Source of the DNA: JAJPJX01 sp964568355
GTDB lineage: Bacteria; Acidobacteriota; Terriglobia; Bryobacterales; Bryobacteraceae
Length of the DNA stretch: 7,766 nucleotides
Direction of reading: 5' to 3'
Assembly (NCBI GenBank): GCA_964568355.1
Contig: CAZMRK010000845.1
Location: 1-7,766 of the forward strand
Shown here: positions 1 to 6,655 of the stretch, piece by piece
Position numbering within the stretch: position 1 is the first letter of the stretch
Layout: the number at the start of each line of letters is the position of its first letter
Made by a program: the position numbers and the translations under genes
Notes under the pieces: generated by a model
Databases searched by the model: none
Told to the model about the DNA's origin: nothing
The model's input: only the letters and a program-made list of their open reading frames with translations

Positions 1-655
1 CGAGATTCTGTCCTTTATTACCGATATCGGGATTGTGCCCGTCGTGCGCACGACGAGCGCGGAAAGCGCCATTAAGGCCGTCGAAGCCATCTATCGCGGC
101 GGCGTTCGCGCCGCCGAGATCACCATGACCGTCCCAGGCGCCATCAAGGCCCTGGAGAAGGTTGCCGATAAGTTCGGCGACAAATTGGTGCTGGGTGCAG
201 GTACCGTGCTCGATCCGGAGACCGCCCGCATCTGTATGCTCGCTGGCGCGGAGTTTTTTGTCACGCCCAGTCTCAAGGTTGCCACCATCGAGATGGCCAA
301 GCGTTATTCCAAGGTCATCTGCCCCGGCGCCCTCACGCCCACCGAAGTACTCACCGCCTGGGACGCCGGCGCCGATATCGTCAAGATCTTTCCCTGCGGC
401 AATGTCGGCGGCGCCAAATACATCAAGGCGCTCAAAGGCCCGTTCCCCCACATCCAGATGATCCCCACCGGAGGCGTCAATCTGGAAACCGCCGGCGATT
501 TCCTCAAGGCAGGCGCCTGCGCCGTGGCCGTGGGTGGTGAACTCGTCGACGCCAAGAGCATCAAGGAAGGCCGCTATGATGCCATCGAAGAGAAGGCCCG
601 CCAATATCTGGGTGTGATCGCCAAAGCTCGCGCCGATATCCAGGCTGCCGCCTGA
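1..655 (+). CDS. eda: KDPG/KHG aldolase (Entner-Doudoroff aldolase), 5' end cut by window
   Basis: Class I aldolase that splits 2-keto-3-deoxy-6-phosphogluconate into pyruvate and glyceraldehyde 3-phosphate, and often also 4-hydroxy-2-oxoglutarate; cytosolic, a TIM-barrel trimer in characterised members. The frame is open from base 2, and the 11 codons before the GTG at 35 encode family-like sequence ending in GIVPVVR. That GTG is therefore an internal valine, and the true start lies a few codons outside the window. Counting the GTG codon as 1, the motifs are AEITMTVPGA (27-36, catalytic Glu28), GAGTVLDP (54-61), GALTPTE (98-104), VKIFP (116-120, Schiff-base Lys117) and PTGGVNL near the C-terminus. 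The Thr at 32 where E. coli Eda has Arg49 also occurs in the Thermotoga enzyme, so it is a family variant. A 77-base gap separates it from the next gene, so it may belong to a different transcript. The family is clear; KDPG versus KHG preference cannot be read from sequence. Confidence 0.93.
   Translation, partial: EILSFITDIGIVPVVRTTSAESAIKAVEAIYRGGVRAAEITMTVPGAIKALEKVADKFGDKLVLGAGTVLDPETARICMLAGAEFFVTPSLKVATIEMAKRYSKVICPGALTPTEVLTAWDAGADIVKIFPCGNVGGAKYIKALKGPFPHIQMIPTGGVNLETAGDFLKAGACAVAVGGELVDAKSIKEGRYDAIEEKARQYLGVIAKARADIQAAA
97..116 (+). other. GC-only intragenic stem-loop with TTCG loop in eda
   Basis: Bases 97-104 (CGGCGGCG) and 109-116 (CGCCGCCG) are perfect inverted complements around a TTCG tetraloop. 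This gives an 8-bp all-GC stem near the 5' end of the aldolase gene, over the codons for GGVRAAE. It may be a by-product of GC-rich codons for Gly, Arg and Ala; any effect on translation or mRNA stability is unproven. Confidence 0.35.
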
Positions 656-682
656 CAGCCGGATTTTCTCGCTTCCGACTGC

Positions 683-713
683 CGTAGGGCAGGCACTCGA
701 TCCCTGTCCTACG
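683..713 (+). other. Hairpin in the eda-Trm112 gap (terminator- or stability-like)
   Basis: Arms 683-693 (CGTAGGGCAGG) and 703-713 (CCTGTCCTACG) pair over 11 bp with a single G-U wobble, enclosing a 9-base loop. The hairpin starts 28 bases after the aldolase stop and ends 19 bases before the Trm112 ATG. No T-run follows, so it is not a classical intrinsic terminator. It could slow RNA polymerase, protect the 3' end of the eda message, or mark an RNA processing point between the aldolase and the envelope genes. The rest of the 656-732 gap shows no promoter I would call. Confidence 0.45.
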
Positions 714-732
714 CTAAACTTGAGATTCATCT

Positions 733-903
733 ATGGCCATCAGTAAAGAGCTACTAGACATTCTGGTCTGTCCGATCTGTAAGGCCACGGTCGAATTGAA
801 ACCCGATGGCAGCGGATTGAAGTGTGTCCAATGCCACCGGGTCTATCCGATTCGTGATGAGATCCCGGTGATGCTGGTCGACGAAGCTAAAGTCGAGGAG
901 TAA
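733..903 (+). CDS. Trm112/YcaR family (UPF0434) small zinc-ribbon protein
   Basis: A 56-residue cytosolic protein. Two Cys pairs, CPIC (13-16) and CVQC (31-34), form a likely zinc ribbon, followed by the family signature YPIRDEIPVML (38-48). E. coli YcaR has lost the second pair; both are intact here. Eukaryotic and archaeal Trm112 proteins bind and activate methyltransferases; the role of the bacterial members is less settled. In many Gram-negative bacteria the gene lies beside lpxK and kdsB in lipid A/KDO clusters, and here it directly precedes a heptosyltransferase-type gene and msbA, matching that context. The ATG at 733 is the only sensible start: it gives MAISKELLDILVCP, the usual N-terminal spacing before the first Cys. 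The ribosome site is weak (TGAGAT just upstream). The stop is followed after 12 bases by the next gene. The family assignment is firm; the partner protein is unknown. Confidence 0.92.
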   Translation: MAISKELLDILVCPICKATVELKPDGSGLKCVQCHRVYPIRDEIPVMLVDEAKVEE

Positions 904-915
904 GTTCGCCATTTG

Positions 916-1827
916 ATGCCACGCGTTTTGGAATCGCTGCCGAACGGCGGTCGGGTCGCCGTCATTCGCCTACGTTCTCTTGGCGACTGCATTCTCGCCA
1001 CCCCGGCCCTGGCCATCCTCAAGCAGGCGCGGCCGGACCTGGAAATCGGCATCGTCGTGGAGGATCGCTTTCGTGCCTTGTATGAGGGCAATCCGGACCT
1101 CTCGGCCATCCTTCCGCCGTCCGCGGTGGCTTTGCGTCGCTGGCATCCGGATCTCTGCCTGAACTTCCATGGCGGGCAGACCAGCACCCGGCTCGTCGCG
1201 CTCTCCGGAGCCAGGCGCCGCGCCGGATTCGCTCACTTCCGCTATCGCTTCCTCTATGACCTCCACATTCCCCGGGCTCAGGAAATTCTGGGTGTAGAGC
1301 GCAAGGTCCACACCGCCGAACATATGGCCTCGGCCGTCTTCTGGCTGGGCGCCCCCGCCGTCGAGATTCCCCGCGCCCGCCTCTTCACCACCGACCATGC
1401 CGTCGACCGGTCTTACGCCGTGATTCATCCCTTCGCCTCCGAACCGGCCAAGACCTGGCGCGTGAGCGGCTTCCGCAACATTGCCGAGCATATGGCGCGC
1501 GCGCTCGACCTGGAACCGGTCTTCATCAGCGGCCCCGGCGAGGATCTCGCCCCTTTTGCTCCCTGGCGCTGCCACAGCGGCGCGCCGCTCTCCGAAATCA
1601 AGTCCCTGCTGCGCCGCGCCTCCCTGTTTGTGGGCAATGATTCCGGTCCGGCGCACATGGCCGCGGCCTTCGGAATCCCCGTGGTCGCCATCTTCGGCAA
1701 CTCCGACCGGGAGGTCTGGCGCCCCTGGAAGACTCCCGCGGAGGTGCTCTGGCACCCGGACGGCATCCAGGCCGTCCCCGAAAGCGAGGTCATCGGGGCA
1801 TTGGAGCGGTTGCGGGTGCTCGCATGA
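916..1827 (+). CDS. Glycosyltransferase family 9 (LPS heptosyltransferase-like)
   Basis: 303-residue GT-B fold transferase, expected to move a heptose or similar sugar from a nucleotide-activated donor onto the lipopolysaccharide core at the inner face of the cytoplasmic membrane. Family marks seen: IRLRSLGD (17-24, Asp24 matching the catalytic Asp of WaaC), AKTW (178-181, like the KxWP motif that contacts the donor) and the acceptor/donor motif GNDSGPAHMAAAFG (240-253) followed by PVVAIFG. There is no signal peptide or membrane segment. The ATG at 916 is preferred; a TTG at 913 in the same frame is the alternative. AGGAG at 896-900, overlapping the end of the Trm112 gene, is a possible but distant ribosome site. 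The stop overlaps the msbA start as ATGA. Neighbouring msbA supports an LPS role. WaaC, WaaF and WaaQ subtypes cannot be separated by eye, so no symbol is given. Confidence 0.9.
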   Translation: MPRVLESLPNGGRVAVIRLRSLGDCILATPALAILKQARPDLEIGIVVEDRFRALYEGNPDLSAILPPSAVALRRWHPDLCLNFHGGQTSTRLVALSGARRRAGFAHFRYRFLYDLHIPRAQEILGVERKVHTAEHMASAVFWLGAPAVEIPRARLFTTDHAVDRSYAVIHPFASEPAKTWRVSGFRNIAEHMARALDLEPVFISGPGEDLAPFAPWRCHSGAPLSEIKSLLRRASLFVGNDSGPAHMAAAFGIPVVAIFGNSDREVWRPWKTPAEVLWHPDGIQAVPESEVIGALERLRVLA

Positions 1828-3653
1828 AGGATCTGCTCCGCCTCCTGCAATATGCCCGCCGCTACTGGCTCCATCTCGTTGCTTCCGTCGTTCTGATGGC
1901 CTGCGTGGGTGCGGCCCACGGCATGATGGCCCTCCTCATCGGCCCCATCTTCGACCGCGTCCTCAACCCCGCCTCCGCCGACGCTCCGGTCCTGCTCTTC
2001 ACCGACCCTATCTTTCATCACCGCTTTTATCTCGAACAACTGGTGCCGTCCTGGGTGCACAATGTCGCTTCCATGGTGGCCATCGGCATCCTGCTGGTCT
2101 TCCTGGTGAAAGGGCTCTGCGACTACCTGGCCAACTACCTGGTCAACTACGTGGGCTGTTCGGCGGTCACCGACCTGCGCAATACGGTCTTCGATAAAGT
2201 CCTCCGGCAGAGCGCCCAGTTCTTCGAAGCGCACTCCACCGGCCACCTGATGTCGTCCATCATGAACGATATCGAAAAAATCCAGGTGGCCACCTCCCAC
2301 ATTCTGGCCGATCTGTTGCGCCAGACCTTCGTGGTGCTGGGGCTGCTGTTCGTAATCCTCCATGAAGACTGGCGTCTGGCCGTGGTCAGCCTGACCGTGC
2401 TGCCGGTGGTGCTGGTGCCCACCGCGCGCATCGGTAGAAGGATCCGGCGCACCAGCCGCCGATCCCAGGATAATGCCGCCGAACTGAACCAGATCCTGCA
2501 GGAGACCATCAGCGGCCACCTGGTCGTCAAGGCCTTCAGCGCGGAGCCCTACGAGTCCCGCCGCTTCCGCACAGCCTCGCAGCGCCTGCTCAAAACCAAC
2601 CTGCGCTATGTGCTCCAGCAGGCCATGGCTTCGCCGCTCATCGAAATCTTCGGCGCCATGACCATCGTGGGCCTGCTCTGGTATGCCCGCAACCAGATCA
2701 AAGTAGGCGAGATGACCGCCGGTCAGTTTACCAGCTTTGTCATTGCCCTGCTGATGATGTACGAGCCGGTCAAGCGCCTTACCGGCATTCACAACATCTT
2801 CGAGCAGGCGATCGGCGCCTCGCAAAAGGTCTTTGAGTACCTGGAGCACGTCGAGGAGGTGCCGGACAATCCCAAAGGACTGCGCCTGAACCATTTCTCC
2901 CGCAGCATTGTCTTCGAAGGCGTCAGCTTCCACTATCCGACTTCCTCCAACGGCTATCAATTGCAGGGGATCGACCTGGAGGTGAAGGCCGGAGAGATCG
3001 TCGCCGTGGTCGGCCCCAGCGGAGCGGGCAAAACCACCCTGGCCAACCTGGTGCCGCGCTTCTACGATCCCAGTTCCGGCGCGGTGCGCATTGACGGCCG
3101 CGATATCCGCGAGTTCACGCTCTCCTCGCTGCGCGGCAACATCGGCATCGTCGCCCAGGAGACGTTCCTGTTCAACGACACGGTGGCTCACAACATCGCC
3201 TATGGCCGCCCCGGCCTGCCGCTGGAGATGATCCGCCAGGCCGCCCAGTTGGCCCTGGCCGACGAGTTCATCAGTCAGCTTCCGGAGGGCTACAATACCC
3301 TGATCGGGGAGCGGGGCGTCAAGCTCAGCGGCGGGCAGCGGCAGCGGCTGGCCATCGCGCGCGCATTGCTGAAAAACCCGCCCATCCTGATCCTGGATGA
3401 AGCGACTTCGCACCTGGATACGGAATCGGAGCTGCTGGTGCAGAAAGCCCTGGCGACCCTGATGACCGGACGCACCGTCATCGTCATCGCCCACCGGCTC
3501 TCCACCATCCGGCGGGCCACCAAGATCGTTGTGCTGGAACATGGACGCATCTGCGAAATGGGGACACATGAGGAACTGGTAAGCCAGGGAGGGGTTTACC
3601 AGCGGCTGCACGAATTGCAATTTGTCGAAGCCGGGGCGGTACTCGACCTGTGA
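1824..3653 (+). CDS. msbA: MsbA-type lipid A/LPS ABC flippase (fused TMD-NBD)
   Basis: 609-residue ABC exporter half-transporter, expected to dimerise in the inner membrane and flip core-lipid A using ATP. The N-terminal half has about six membrane helices (roughly 15-43, 82-110, 168-200 as a pair, 272-288 and 301-313). The C-terminal ATPase has Walker A GPSGAGKT (397-404), Q-loop Gln445, signature LSGGQ (501-505), Walker B ILILDE (521-526), D-loop SHLD (529-532) and switch His557 in IAHRLS. Lys96, Arg166 and Lys317 fall where E. coli MsbA has the lipid A-contacting Arg78, Arg148 and Lys299, which favours MsbA over a generic multidrug exporter. The protein is about 27 residues longer than E. 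coli MsbA, largely from a longer first periplasmic loop (about 44-80). The start overlaps the glycosyltransferase stop by 4 bases, with GGAGCGG upstream; the stop overlaps yicC. A related lipid or peptide exporter remains possible. Confidence 0.92.
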   Translation: MKDLLRLLQYARRYWLHLVASVVLMACVGAAHGMMALLIGPIFDRVLNPASADAPVLLFTDPIFHHRFYLEQLVPSWVHNVASMVAIGILLVFLVKGLCDYLANYLVNYVGCSAVTDLRNTVFDKVLRQSAQFFEAHSTGHLMSSIMNDIEKIQVATSHILADLLRQTFVVLGLLFVILHEDWRLAVVSLTVLPVVLVPTARIGRRIRRTSRRSQDNAAELNQILQETISGHLVVKAFSAEPYESRRFRTASQRLLKTNLRYVLQQAMASPLIEIFGAMTIVGLLWYARNQIKVGEMTAGQFTSFVIALLMMYEPVKRLTGIHNIFEQAIGASQKVFEYLEHVEEVPDNPKGLRLNHFSRSIVFEGVSFHYPTSSNGYQLQGIDLEVKAGEIVAVVGPSGAGKTTLANLVPRFYDPSSGAVRIDGRDIREFTLSSLRGNIGIVAQETFLFNDTVAHNIAYGRPGLPLEMIRQAAQLALADEFISQLPEGYNTLIGERGVKLSGGQRQRLAIARALLKNPPILILDEATSHLDTESELLVQKALATLMTGRTVIVIAHRLSTIRRATKIVVLEHGRICEMGTHEELVSQGGVYQRLHELQFVEAGAVLDL

Positions 3654-4543
3654 GCGTGCGCAGCATGACGGGCTTCGCCCGCGTGCGGAAACTGGTGCCC
3701 CAGGGCGAGATCGTCCTTACCGTCAAGAGCGTCAACCACCGCGGCCTGGATTTGCACTTCCACATGCCTCCGGAGTTCGATGCCTGCGAGGGCGCGGTCC
3801 GCGCCGCCATCAAGGCCCACATCGTGCGGGGCCATGTGCAGGTACAACTGATTTTCACTCGCGCCGGCGCGGCGCCCAGTGGAGCCCTCAACCGGCCCCT
3901 GCTCGACGCCTGGCTGGCCGCCTTCCAGCAGGCCTCGCGGGATTTCGCACTGGACGGCAAGCCCGATCTCAATGCCGCGCTGCGCGTGCCCGGCATCTTT
4001 CAGGCAGCCTCTCCCGACGATCCCGAAGAAGCCCTGGAACCCTTGCTCGTAGCGGCTGCTACCGAAGCCATGGTGCTGCTGGATCAGTTTCGCGAGCGGG
4101 AAGGCTCGGCTATCGCCCAGGAGATCCGTGGCCGCTGCGCCACGATTCGCGAAACGGTCTCCCGCATGGAACAGATCCGTTCCAATGCCGTTCCTGCCTT
4201 CCAGAAGCGCCTGAACGAGCGCCTGCGCGACCTCCTGCGGGGTGCCGCCATCGACTCTCAACGCCTGGCCCAGGAAGCCGCGCTGTTAGCCGACCGCAGC
4301 GATATCGCCGAGGAACTGACCCGCCTCAAAACCCACGCCGGCCAGGTCGAAAGCCTGCTCGATGCCGCCGGGGAAACCGGCAAGAAGCTGGATTTCCTGC
4401 TTCAGGAAATGAATCGCGAGGCCAATACCATCCTCTCGAAGACCGGGGGCCTGGGCGAACTGGGCCTGACCATCACCGACCTCGCCCTGGCGGCCAAAGC
4501 CGAGATCGATAAAATTCGCGAGCAGTCTCTGAACTTGGAATGA
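3650..4543 (+). CDS. yicC: YicC/YloC family endoribonuclease
   Basis: 297-residue cytosolic protein of the YicC/YloC family. E. coli YicC is described as an endoribonuclease that affects decay of small RNAs such as RyhB. The N-terminal domain begins with the hallmark SMTGFAR (5-11) and continues with TVKSVNHRGLDL. The C-terminal DUF1732 part carries TGKKLDFLLQEMNREANT and ends KIREQSLNLE, the usual family ending. Between Ser263-Lys264 and the terminal KAE there are five more residues than in E. coli YicC. The GTG at 3650 overlaps the msbA stop as GTGA, which suggests coupled translation; GTG 3656 or ATG 3665 would also preserve the SMTGFAR start. The stop overlaps the gmk ATG. The order yicC-gmk-rpoZ-coaBC is widespread in bacteria and supports the call. 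Confidence 0.93.
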   Translation: MSVRSMTGFARVRKLVPQGEIVLTVKSVNHRGLDLHFHMPPEFDACEGAVRAAIKAHIVRGHVQVQLIFTRAGAAPSGALNRPLLDAWLAAFQQASRDFALDGKPDLNAALRVPGIFQAASPDDPEEALEPLLVAAATEAMVLLDQFREREGSAIAQEIRGRCATIRETVSRMEQIRSNAVPAFQKRLNERLRDLLRGAAIDSQRLAQEAALLADRSDIAEELTRLKTHAGQVESLLDAAGETGKKLDFLLQEMNREANTILSKTGGLGELGLTITDLALAAKAEIDKIREQSLNLE

Positions 4544-5154
4544 CCACGGTTTTCATCATTTCCGCGCCCTCCGGCTCCGGCAAGTCCACGCTGCTCCATC
4601 GCCTCCTGGAGCGGGACGAAAGACTATTGTTTTCTATCTCTTACACTACGCGTAAACCGCGCGGCCAGGAGCGCGACGGCGAGAACTACCACTTCATTAC
4701 GCGCGAAGCGTTCGAGGCCTCTATCGCCCGCGGCGAATTTCTGGAATATGCCGAAGTTTTCGGCAATTATTACGGCACGCATCTGGATATCCTCGAACGC
4801 GCCCGCCGCGCCGGCAAGGACCTGGTACTCGACATCGATGTGCAAGGTGCGAGACAATTGATAAGAAAGATTCCGGAAGCGGTTACGATCTTCATTCTCG
4901 CGCCATCGCGGGACATCCTGGAACGGCGGTTGCGGGCTCGCGGCGAAGATAGCGATGCCGTGATCGAGCGTCGGCTGCGGGATGCGGCGAACGAAATTCG
5001 AAACTACGATCAATATGATTACGTGTTGATCAACGAGGACCTGAAGCGGTCGGAAGAAACACTGGCCGCTATCATCCAGGCCGAGCGGGTTCGGCGCGTT
5101 CGCATGGAAGACCAGGTCCGGCCGATTCTGGATACCTTTCAGAAGACTTTGTAG
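4540..5154 (+). CDS. gmk: Guanylate kinase
   Basis: Essential cytosolic nucleotide kinase converting GMP and ATP to GDP and ADP, supplying GTP/dGTP synthesis and recycling of cyclic di-GMP breakdown products. At 204 residues it is the normal bacterial length. Seen: P-loop APSGSGKST (9-17), GMP-binding YTTRKPR (35-41) with Arg38 and Arg41, GENYHF (47-52), the EVFGNYYGTH segment, the central LDIDVQGA (97-104) and the lid-region RRLRARGED. The ATG at 4540 overlaps the yicC stop by 4 bases and has little ribosome site of its own, so reinitiation from yicC is likely. Codon choice is odd in two patches (4621-4659 and 4843-4872), with AGA, CTA, TTG, ATA, TTT and TCT codons that are scarce in the neighbours, although the protein itself is ordinary. 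rpoZ follows after 24 bases. The identification is certain. Confidence 0.97.
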   Translation: MTTVFIISAPSGSGKSTLLHRLLERDERLLFSISYTTRKPRGQERDGENYHFITREAFEASIARGEFLEYAEVFGNYYGTHLDILERARRAGKDLVLDIDVQGARQLIRKIPEAVTIFILAPSRDILERRLRARGEDSDAVIERRLRDAANEIRNYDQYDYVLINEDLKRSEETLAAIIQAERVRRVRMEDQVRPILDTFQKTL

Positions 5155-5162
5155 GAGCGATT

Positions 5163-5167
5163 GGAGG
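5163..5167 (+). promoter_or_regulatory. Shine-Dalgarno GGAGG deciding the rpoZ start
   Basis: GGAGG lies 11 bases before the ATG at 5179, slightly longer than ideal spacing. It sits inside the possible TTG-initiated extension (TTG at 5161, same frame), so it argues for the ATG and against TTG. A second AGGAG at 5153-5157 overlaps the gmk stop and is only 3 bases from the TTG. This is the clearest ribosome site in the window. Confidence 0.6.
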
Positions 5168-5178
5168 TAGTTCGAAGC

Positions 5179-5427
5179 ATGGGTGACAAAATCCCCCGCA
5201 ATAACGCGCATTGCACCATTCCGGACGATCCGGATCAGAGCACGTACCGGTTCATCATTGTCGCCGCCAAACGGGCGCGCCAGTTGCAGGGGGGCGCGCG
5301 TCCGGTGCTGCCTACCTCATCGAAAAAGTCGACCGTGATTGCGATGGAGGAAGTGCGGCGCGGCCTGGTGAAGTACGAGATCCCCGGCCAGGTGCCTGCC
5401 GAACCGGCGCCCGACGTCGTTCTCTAA
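5179..5427 (+). CDS. rpoZ: DNA-directed RNA polymerase omega subunit
   Basis: 82-residue omega subunit, which wraps the beta' C-terminus and assists core RNA polymerase assembly. Conserved parts visible: YRFIIVAAKRARQLQGGARP (23-42), the helix that contacts beta', and KKSTVIAMEEVRRGLVKYE, the second conserved helix. A Pro/Ala-rich tail follows. Length fits the family (about 70-90 residues). The MAR motif common near the N-terminus of proteobacterial omega, which helps form a ppGpp site, is not evident: this protein begins MGDKIPRNN. ATG 5179 is chosen from the GGAGG site; starting at TTG 5161 would add six residues. It lies between gmk and coaBC, as in many bacteria, with only 4 bases before coaBC. 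The identification is strong. Confidence 0.94.
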   Translation: MGDKIPRNNAHCTIPDDPDQSTYRFIIVAAKRARQLQGGARPVLPTSSKKSTVIAMEEVRRGLVKYEIPGQVPAEPAPDVVL

Positions 5428-5431
5428 GTCC

Positions 5432-6655
5432 ATGCACATCGTCCTTGGCGTCGGCGGTGGAATCGCGGCGTACAAGGCCGCGGAGCTGGCGCGCGCGTTG
5501 ATCCAGAAGGGCCACACCGTGCAGGCGGTGATGACCGAAAGCGCGCAGGAGTTCGTCCGCCCGCTGACATTCGCCGCGCTCACCGGACGCAAAGTCATCA
5601 CCGGGATGTTTTCGTCGGCCAGCCCCGACGCCACGCTTTCGAGCGCAGTGGAACACATCGGCGTGGCCCAGGAAGCCGGCCTGCTCGTGGTGGCCCCGGC
5701 TACCGCCGACCTGCTGGCCCGCTTCGCCCACGGTCTCGCCAACGATTTCCTGAGCACGCTTTACCTGGCCTTCACCGGCCCCGTCGTGCTGGCTCCGGCC
5801 ATGAACACCAACATGCTGCTCCACGCGGCTACACAGGCCAACCTGGAGACGCTGCGCCGGCGCGGCCATCGCATCGTCGAACCCGGCGACGGGTTTCTGG
5901 CTTGCGGGATGACCGGCCCCGGACGCCTGGCCGAGCCGGACGAGATCGCCGCGGCGGTGGAAGCGGAAATCAGCGGCCGCCACGATCTTTCCGGAGAAAC
6001 CGTCCTGATCACCGCCGGCCCCACGCAGGAGCCGCTCGACCCGGTGCGCTACATCTCCAACCGCTCCAGCGGCAAGATGGGCTATGCCCTGGCCGAAGCG
6101 GCCGCCTCCCGCGGCGCCCGGGTGATCCTGATCTCAGGACCCGTGCACCTCGCCCCGCCCCGCGGCGTCCAGGTGATTCCCGTGCGAACCGCCGCGGAGA
6201 TGCGGACCAGGGTTTTCGAGCATCTGGAAGAATCCGACATCCTGATCAAGGCCGCCGCTGTCGCCGATTTCCACCTCTCCAAGGTGCCGCAGCAGAAGGT
6301 TAAAAAGACAGCCGCGCGCATCTCGCTGGAGCTTGATCCCACGCCCGACATTCTCTCCGAGCTGGGCCGCAAAAAGAACGATCACCAGTTGCTGGTCGGC
6401 TTCGCGGCGGAGACGGAAAATCTCCAGCAGGAGGCCCGCCGCAAGCTGGAAGCCAAGAACTGCGACATGGTGGTGGGCAACCTGGTCAATCGCGAAGACA
6501 CCGGCTTCGAGTCCGATCAAAACGAAGTGATCCTGGCGCTGCGCACCGGAGAGACCATTCCCCTGCCCCTGGCCTCCAAGCGGGAAATCGCCGACCGCAT
6601 CTTCGATGAAATCCTGAAGCTCCGCCTGGCGCTCTACGCAACCCATGAATCCTGA
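5432..6655 (+). CDS. coaBC: Bifunctional phosphopantothenoylcysteine decarboxylase / phosphopantothenate-cysteine ligase
   Basis: 407-residue fused enzyme for two consecutive steps of coenzyme A synthesis: CoaB joins cysteine to 4'-phosphopantothenate using CTP, and CoaC decarboxylates the product using FMN. The CoaC domain (about 1-180) shows GVGGGIAAYK near the start, catalytic His75 in EHIG, APATADLLAR, Asn125 in PAMNTNM and catalytic Cys158 in ACGMTGPGRLAEP. The CoaB domain (about 188-400) shows TAGPTQEPLDPVRYISN with Asn210, RSSGKMG, KAAAVADF, Lys289 in QQKVKK and VGFAAET. These residues fall at the same numbers as in E. coli CoaBC, so ATG 5432 is very likely the true start. No ribosome site is evident; with only 4 bases after the rpoZ stop, translation is probably coupled. 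The 3' end overlaps the next gene by 11 bases. All catalytic residues checked are present. Confidence 0.97.
   Translation: MHIVLGVGGGIAAYKAAELARALIQKGHTVQAVMTESAQEFVRPLTFAALTGRKVITGMFSSASPDATLSSAVEHIGVAQEAGLLVVAPATADLLARFAHGLANDFLSTLYLAFTGPVVLAPAMNTNMLLHAATQANLETLRRRGHRIVEPGDGFLACGMTGPGRLAEPDEIAAAVEAEISGRHDLSGETVLITAGPTQEPLDPVRYISNRSSGKMGYALAEAAASRGARVILISGPVHLAPPRGVQVIPVRTAAEMRTRVFEHLEESDILIKAAAVADFHLSKVPQQKVKKTAARISLELDPTPDILSELGRKKNDHQLLVGFAAETENLQQEARRKLEAKNCDMVVGNLVNREDTGFESDQNEVILALRTGETIPLPLASKREIADRIFDEILKLRLALYATHES

Noticed and set aside
35..37. GTG as the start codon of the aldolase gene
   Set aside because: The frame continues upstream to the window edge with family-like sequence (EILSFITDIGI), so the GTG codes for an internal valine.
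116..130. Loss of the Arg49-equivalent substrate residue in the KDPG aldolase (Thr in EITMT)
   Set aside because: The same EIT-x-T pattern occurs in the Thermotoga aldolase, so it is a normal subgroup feature rather than a defect.
656..732. Promoter for the envelope operon
   Set aside because: No convincing -35/-10 pair with proper spacing could be found by eye; the hairpin is the only structure supported.
970..1755. Open frame of 261 codons on the - strand opposite the glycosyltransferase
   Set aside because: The composition is low-information and Gly-rich, with no domain or ribosome site, and the sense strand encodes a well-formed GT9 protein.
1425..3620. Very long open frame on the - strand (731 codons) opposite msbA and the glycosyltransferase
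   Set aside because: It is antisense to clear genes with complete motifs. Its translation is rich in Gly, Asp, His and Gln with no recognisable domain, typical of the shadow frame of GC-rich genes.
5161..5163. TTG as the rpoZ start
   Set aside because: The GGAGG ribosome site lies inside that extension, and the upstream AGGAG is only 3 bases away; ATG 5179 fits better.
6645..6655. Possible frameshift or fusion between coaBC and the glycosylase
   Set aside because: Both proteins have complete, normal ends and the overlap is a short out-of-frame junction, usual for coupled genes.
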